Shown piece after piece: positions 61,990 through 64,000 of a stretch of 64,000 nucleotides of DNA. Each line of letters begins with the position of its first letter. The first letter of the stretch is position 1. The position numbers were made by a program, and so were the translations under genes. The stretch lies in assembly GCF_024166365.1 (NCBI RefSeq), contig NC_064831.1, forward strand, positions 25,782,768-25,846,767, read 5' to 3'. The notes under the pieces are model-generated. The model made no database searches and had not been told where the DNA came from. It saw only the letters and a list, made by a program, of their open reading frames with translations. This DNA is from Elephas maximus indicus. Taxonomy: Eukaryota > Chordata > Mammalia > Proboscidea > Elephantidae.

Positions 61990-63676
61990 GAAACCTGTGG
62001 TGCATGCTGAAAGCATGCTGAGAAGCAGAGAATACCAGAAAGATGTTCACCTGTGTTTAATTGGCTATACAAAGGCATCCAACTGTGTGGATCATAACAA
62101 ACTATCAGTAACAATGAAGAGAATGGAAATTCCAGAACACTTAATTGTGCTCATTCAGAACCTGTCCTCAGACTATGAAGCAGTCATTAGAATAGAACAA
62201 GGGGATACCACATGCTTTGATGTCAGGAAAAGAGTGGCTCTGGATTGGGTCCTTTCACCATACCTATTCAATCTGTATGCTGAGCTAATAATCTGTGAAG
62301 CTGGACTATATGAAGAATAAAACCACATCAGGATTGGAGGAAGATTCATTAACAACCTGTGACATGCAGATGGCACAACCCTGCTTGCTGGAAGTGAAGA
62401 GGACCTGAAACACTTACTGATGAAGATCAAAGACCACAGCCTTCAGTATGGATTACACCTCAACATAAAGGAAACAAAAATCCTCACAACTAGACCAATA
62501 AGCAACATTATGATAAACAGAGAAAATACTGAAATTGAAAAAGATTTCATTTTACTTGGATCACAATCAATGCCCTTGGAAGCAGCGGTCAAGAAATCAA
62601 AGGACACGTTATATTGGGAAAATCTGCTGCAAAAGATCTCTTTAAAGTGTTAAAAATCAAAGATGCCACTTTAAGAACTAAGGTGGGTGTGATGGTTAAT
62701 GTCGTGTGTCAATTTGGCGGGGACATGATTCTCAGCGGTTTGAGTCTGGCAGTTGTATGATGTTACAGTCACCTCCATGATGGGATGTACTGTGAGTGGC
62801 CTATCAGTTGAAAAGGAATTCCCTTGGGCACGTGGCCTGCATCACATATAAGTGCACATTCTGGCAAGGCTTGTGGGCTTTTGGTCACTCTGGATCCTGC
62901 AGCTGGCTCCTGTTTGTCTGACCTCCAGTTCTTAGGACTTGAGGTAGCAGCATACCTGTGGTCTTGCCTGCCGATCTTGGCATTAGTGGATCTTCACAGC
63001 CTGTGAGCAAGAGCCGTGCTCTCCGACCTGCCGGTCTTAGGTTTGCCAGCCCCTGTGGCTACGTGAATCAGGAGAAGCCTCTATACTGACCCATATCTTT
63101 GGGAGATTCCTGCCTCTACAACCATGTGAGCCATTTCCTTGACATAAATCTCTCTACGTATATATTTATACACTTTACTGGTCTTGCTTCACTAGAGAAT
63201 TCAACCTAAATGTGTCTGACCCAAGCCATGGTATTTTCAAGTGCCTCATATGCATGTGAAAGCTGGACAATGAATAACAAAGACAGAAGAAGAATCGATG
63301 CCTTTGAATTATGGAGTTGCTGAAAAATATTAAATATACCACGTACCACCCAATGAATGAGCAAATCTGTCTTGGAAGAAGTACAGTCAGAATGCTTATT
63401 AGAAGTGAGGATGGTAAGACGTCGTCTCACATACTTTGGTCATGTTATCAGGAGTGGCGAGTCCCTGGAGAACAACATCATGCTTGGTAGAGTAGAGGGT
63501 CATCGAAAAAGAGGAAAACCCTCAACAAGATGGATTGACACAGTGGCTGCAACAATAGGCTCAAGAACAAAAATGACTGTGAGGATGGCGCAGGACCCAG
63601 CAGTGCTTTGTTGTGCTGTACGCAGGGTCACTACAAGTTGGAACCGCCTGGATGGCACCTAACAACAACAACAACA
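61990..63676 (+). mobile_element. RTE LINE split by an LTR of another family
   Basis: 61990-62688 (ORF 61997-62320: EYQKDVHLCLIGYTKASNCVDHNK) and about 63211-63676 join to one 3' half ending CACCTAACAACAACAACAAC. Opposite orientation to the copy at 59570-61478, 510 bases away. Confidence 0.9.
62689..63210 (+). mobile_element. Solo LTR, family B, in an RTE
   Basis: TGTGATGGTTAATGTCGTG ... TTACTGGTCTTGCTTCACTAG; the 3' boundary is eroded. It breaks the RTE ORF between GGACTAAGGTGGG-type and CTGACCCAAGCC sequence. Confidence 0.85.
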
Positions 63677-63854
63677 TGGTGCATGCACACCAACAGTATA
63701 ATTAATCAAAATAAGAGCAGCTGTCTTTGAATGACGGATTTTACGGCTGATCTTCAGTATCATTTTCTGTTGATATTTTTCGGTATTTAGTACAATGGAC
63801 ACATTTAAATTCTACTTCTGTAGTAAGGAATTTGATCTCACCTAAAAAGAGGGC

Positions 63855-64000
63855 TACGGCAACTGGGTGGCACAAATAGTTAAATGCTGGACTACTAGCC
63901 AAAACCTTCGTGGTTTGAATCCACCCAGCTGCGCCTCAGATGACAGGCCTAGCAATCTGCTTCAGAAAGGTCACAACCTTGAAAACCCTATGGAGCAGCT
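63855..64000 (+). mobile_element. SINE, cut by the window end
   Basis: AACTGGGTGGCACAAATAG, GGTTTGAATCCACCC, CTTGAAAACCCTATGGAGCAG. Confidence 0.85.

Overview
The window looks like mammalian, almost certainly afrotherian and most probably elephant, nuclear DNA. I infer this from the repeats, recognised from memory rather than by database search. They are a tRNA-derived SINE with the AfroSINE layout (more than 15 copies, both strands), a BovB/RTE-type LINE whose 3' end reads CACCTAACAACAACAAC, and an L1 family ending in AAGCACAATAAAAATT. Nothing in it is bacterial: there are no operons or CRISPR arrays, and most longer ORFs are fragments of transposons.

One host gene appears to be coding. It is a KRAB C2H2 zinc-finger gene on the minus strand: KRAB-A exon (36428-36554), a linker exon (34875-35022) and a terminal exon with nine canonical fingers (32807-33932). 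The three exons join in frame through consensus splice sites into about 467 residues. A candidate first exon (ATG directly followed by GTGAGT) lies near 45311. The intron between the KRAB and linker exons holds a six-unit minisatellite.

Layout: 1-4558 holds an RTE end, SINEs, a solo LTR and a decayed vomeronasal type-2 receptor exon (3655-3935). A retrocopy of TIMM21 runs on the minus strand from a poly-A tail at about 4330 to about 11920; a 6.4-kb L1 (4559-10918) sits in its 3' UTR with a 15-bp target duplication. At 11.9-13.1 kb there is an endogenous retrovirus pro/pol relic, followed by an LTR nested in another LTR (13172-14215). From 18.7 to 30.05 kb a near-complete RTE (minus strand) is split by a full-length 7.66-kb L1 (19229-26885). 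The zinc-finger gene occupies about 32.4-36.6 kb. From 37 kb to the end come at least six RTE copies, old L1 pieces, SINEs, two possible retroviral LTRs near 47 and 49 kb, and solo LTRs inserted into RTE copies.

The nesting gives a relative history. RTE copies and the TIMM21 retrocopy are older than the L1 and LTR insertions in them. Four copies of one 486-519-bp LTR family (MaLR/ERVL-like, TG...CA ends) carry exact or near-exact 5-bp target duplications, so their ends can be placed to the base. I see no sign of a wholly new system. The observations most worth following are the linker-exon acceptor of the zinc-finger gene, its serine finger linkers, the TIMM21 retrocopy split by L1, and a perfect 21-bp inverted repeat at 41427-41471.
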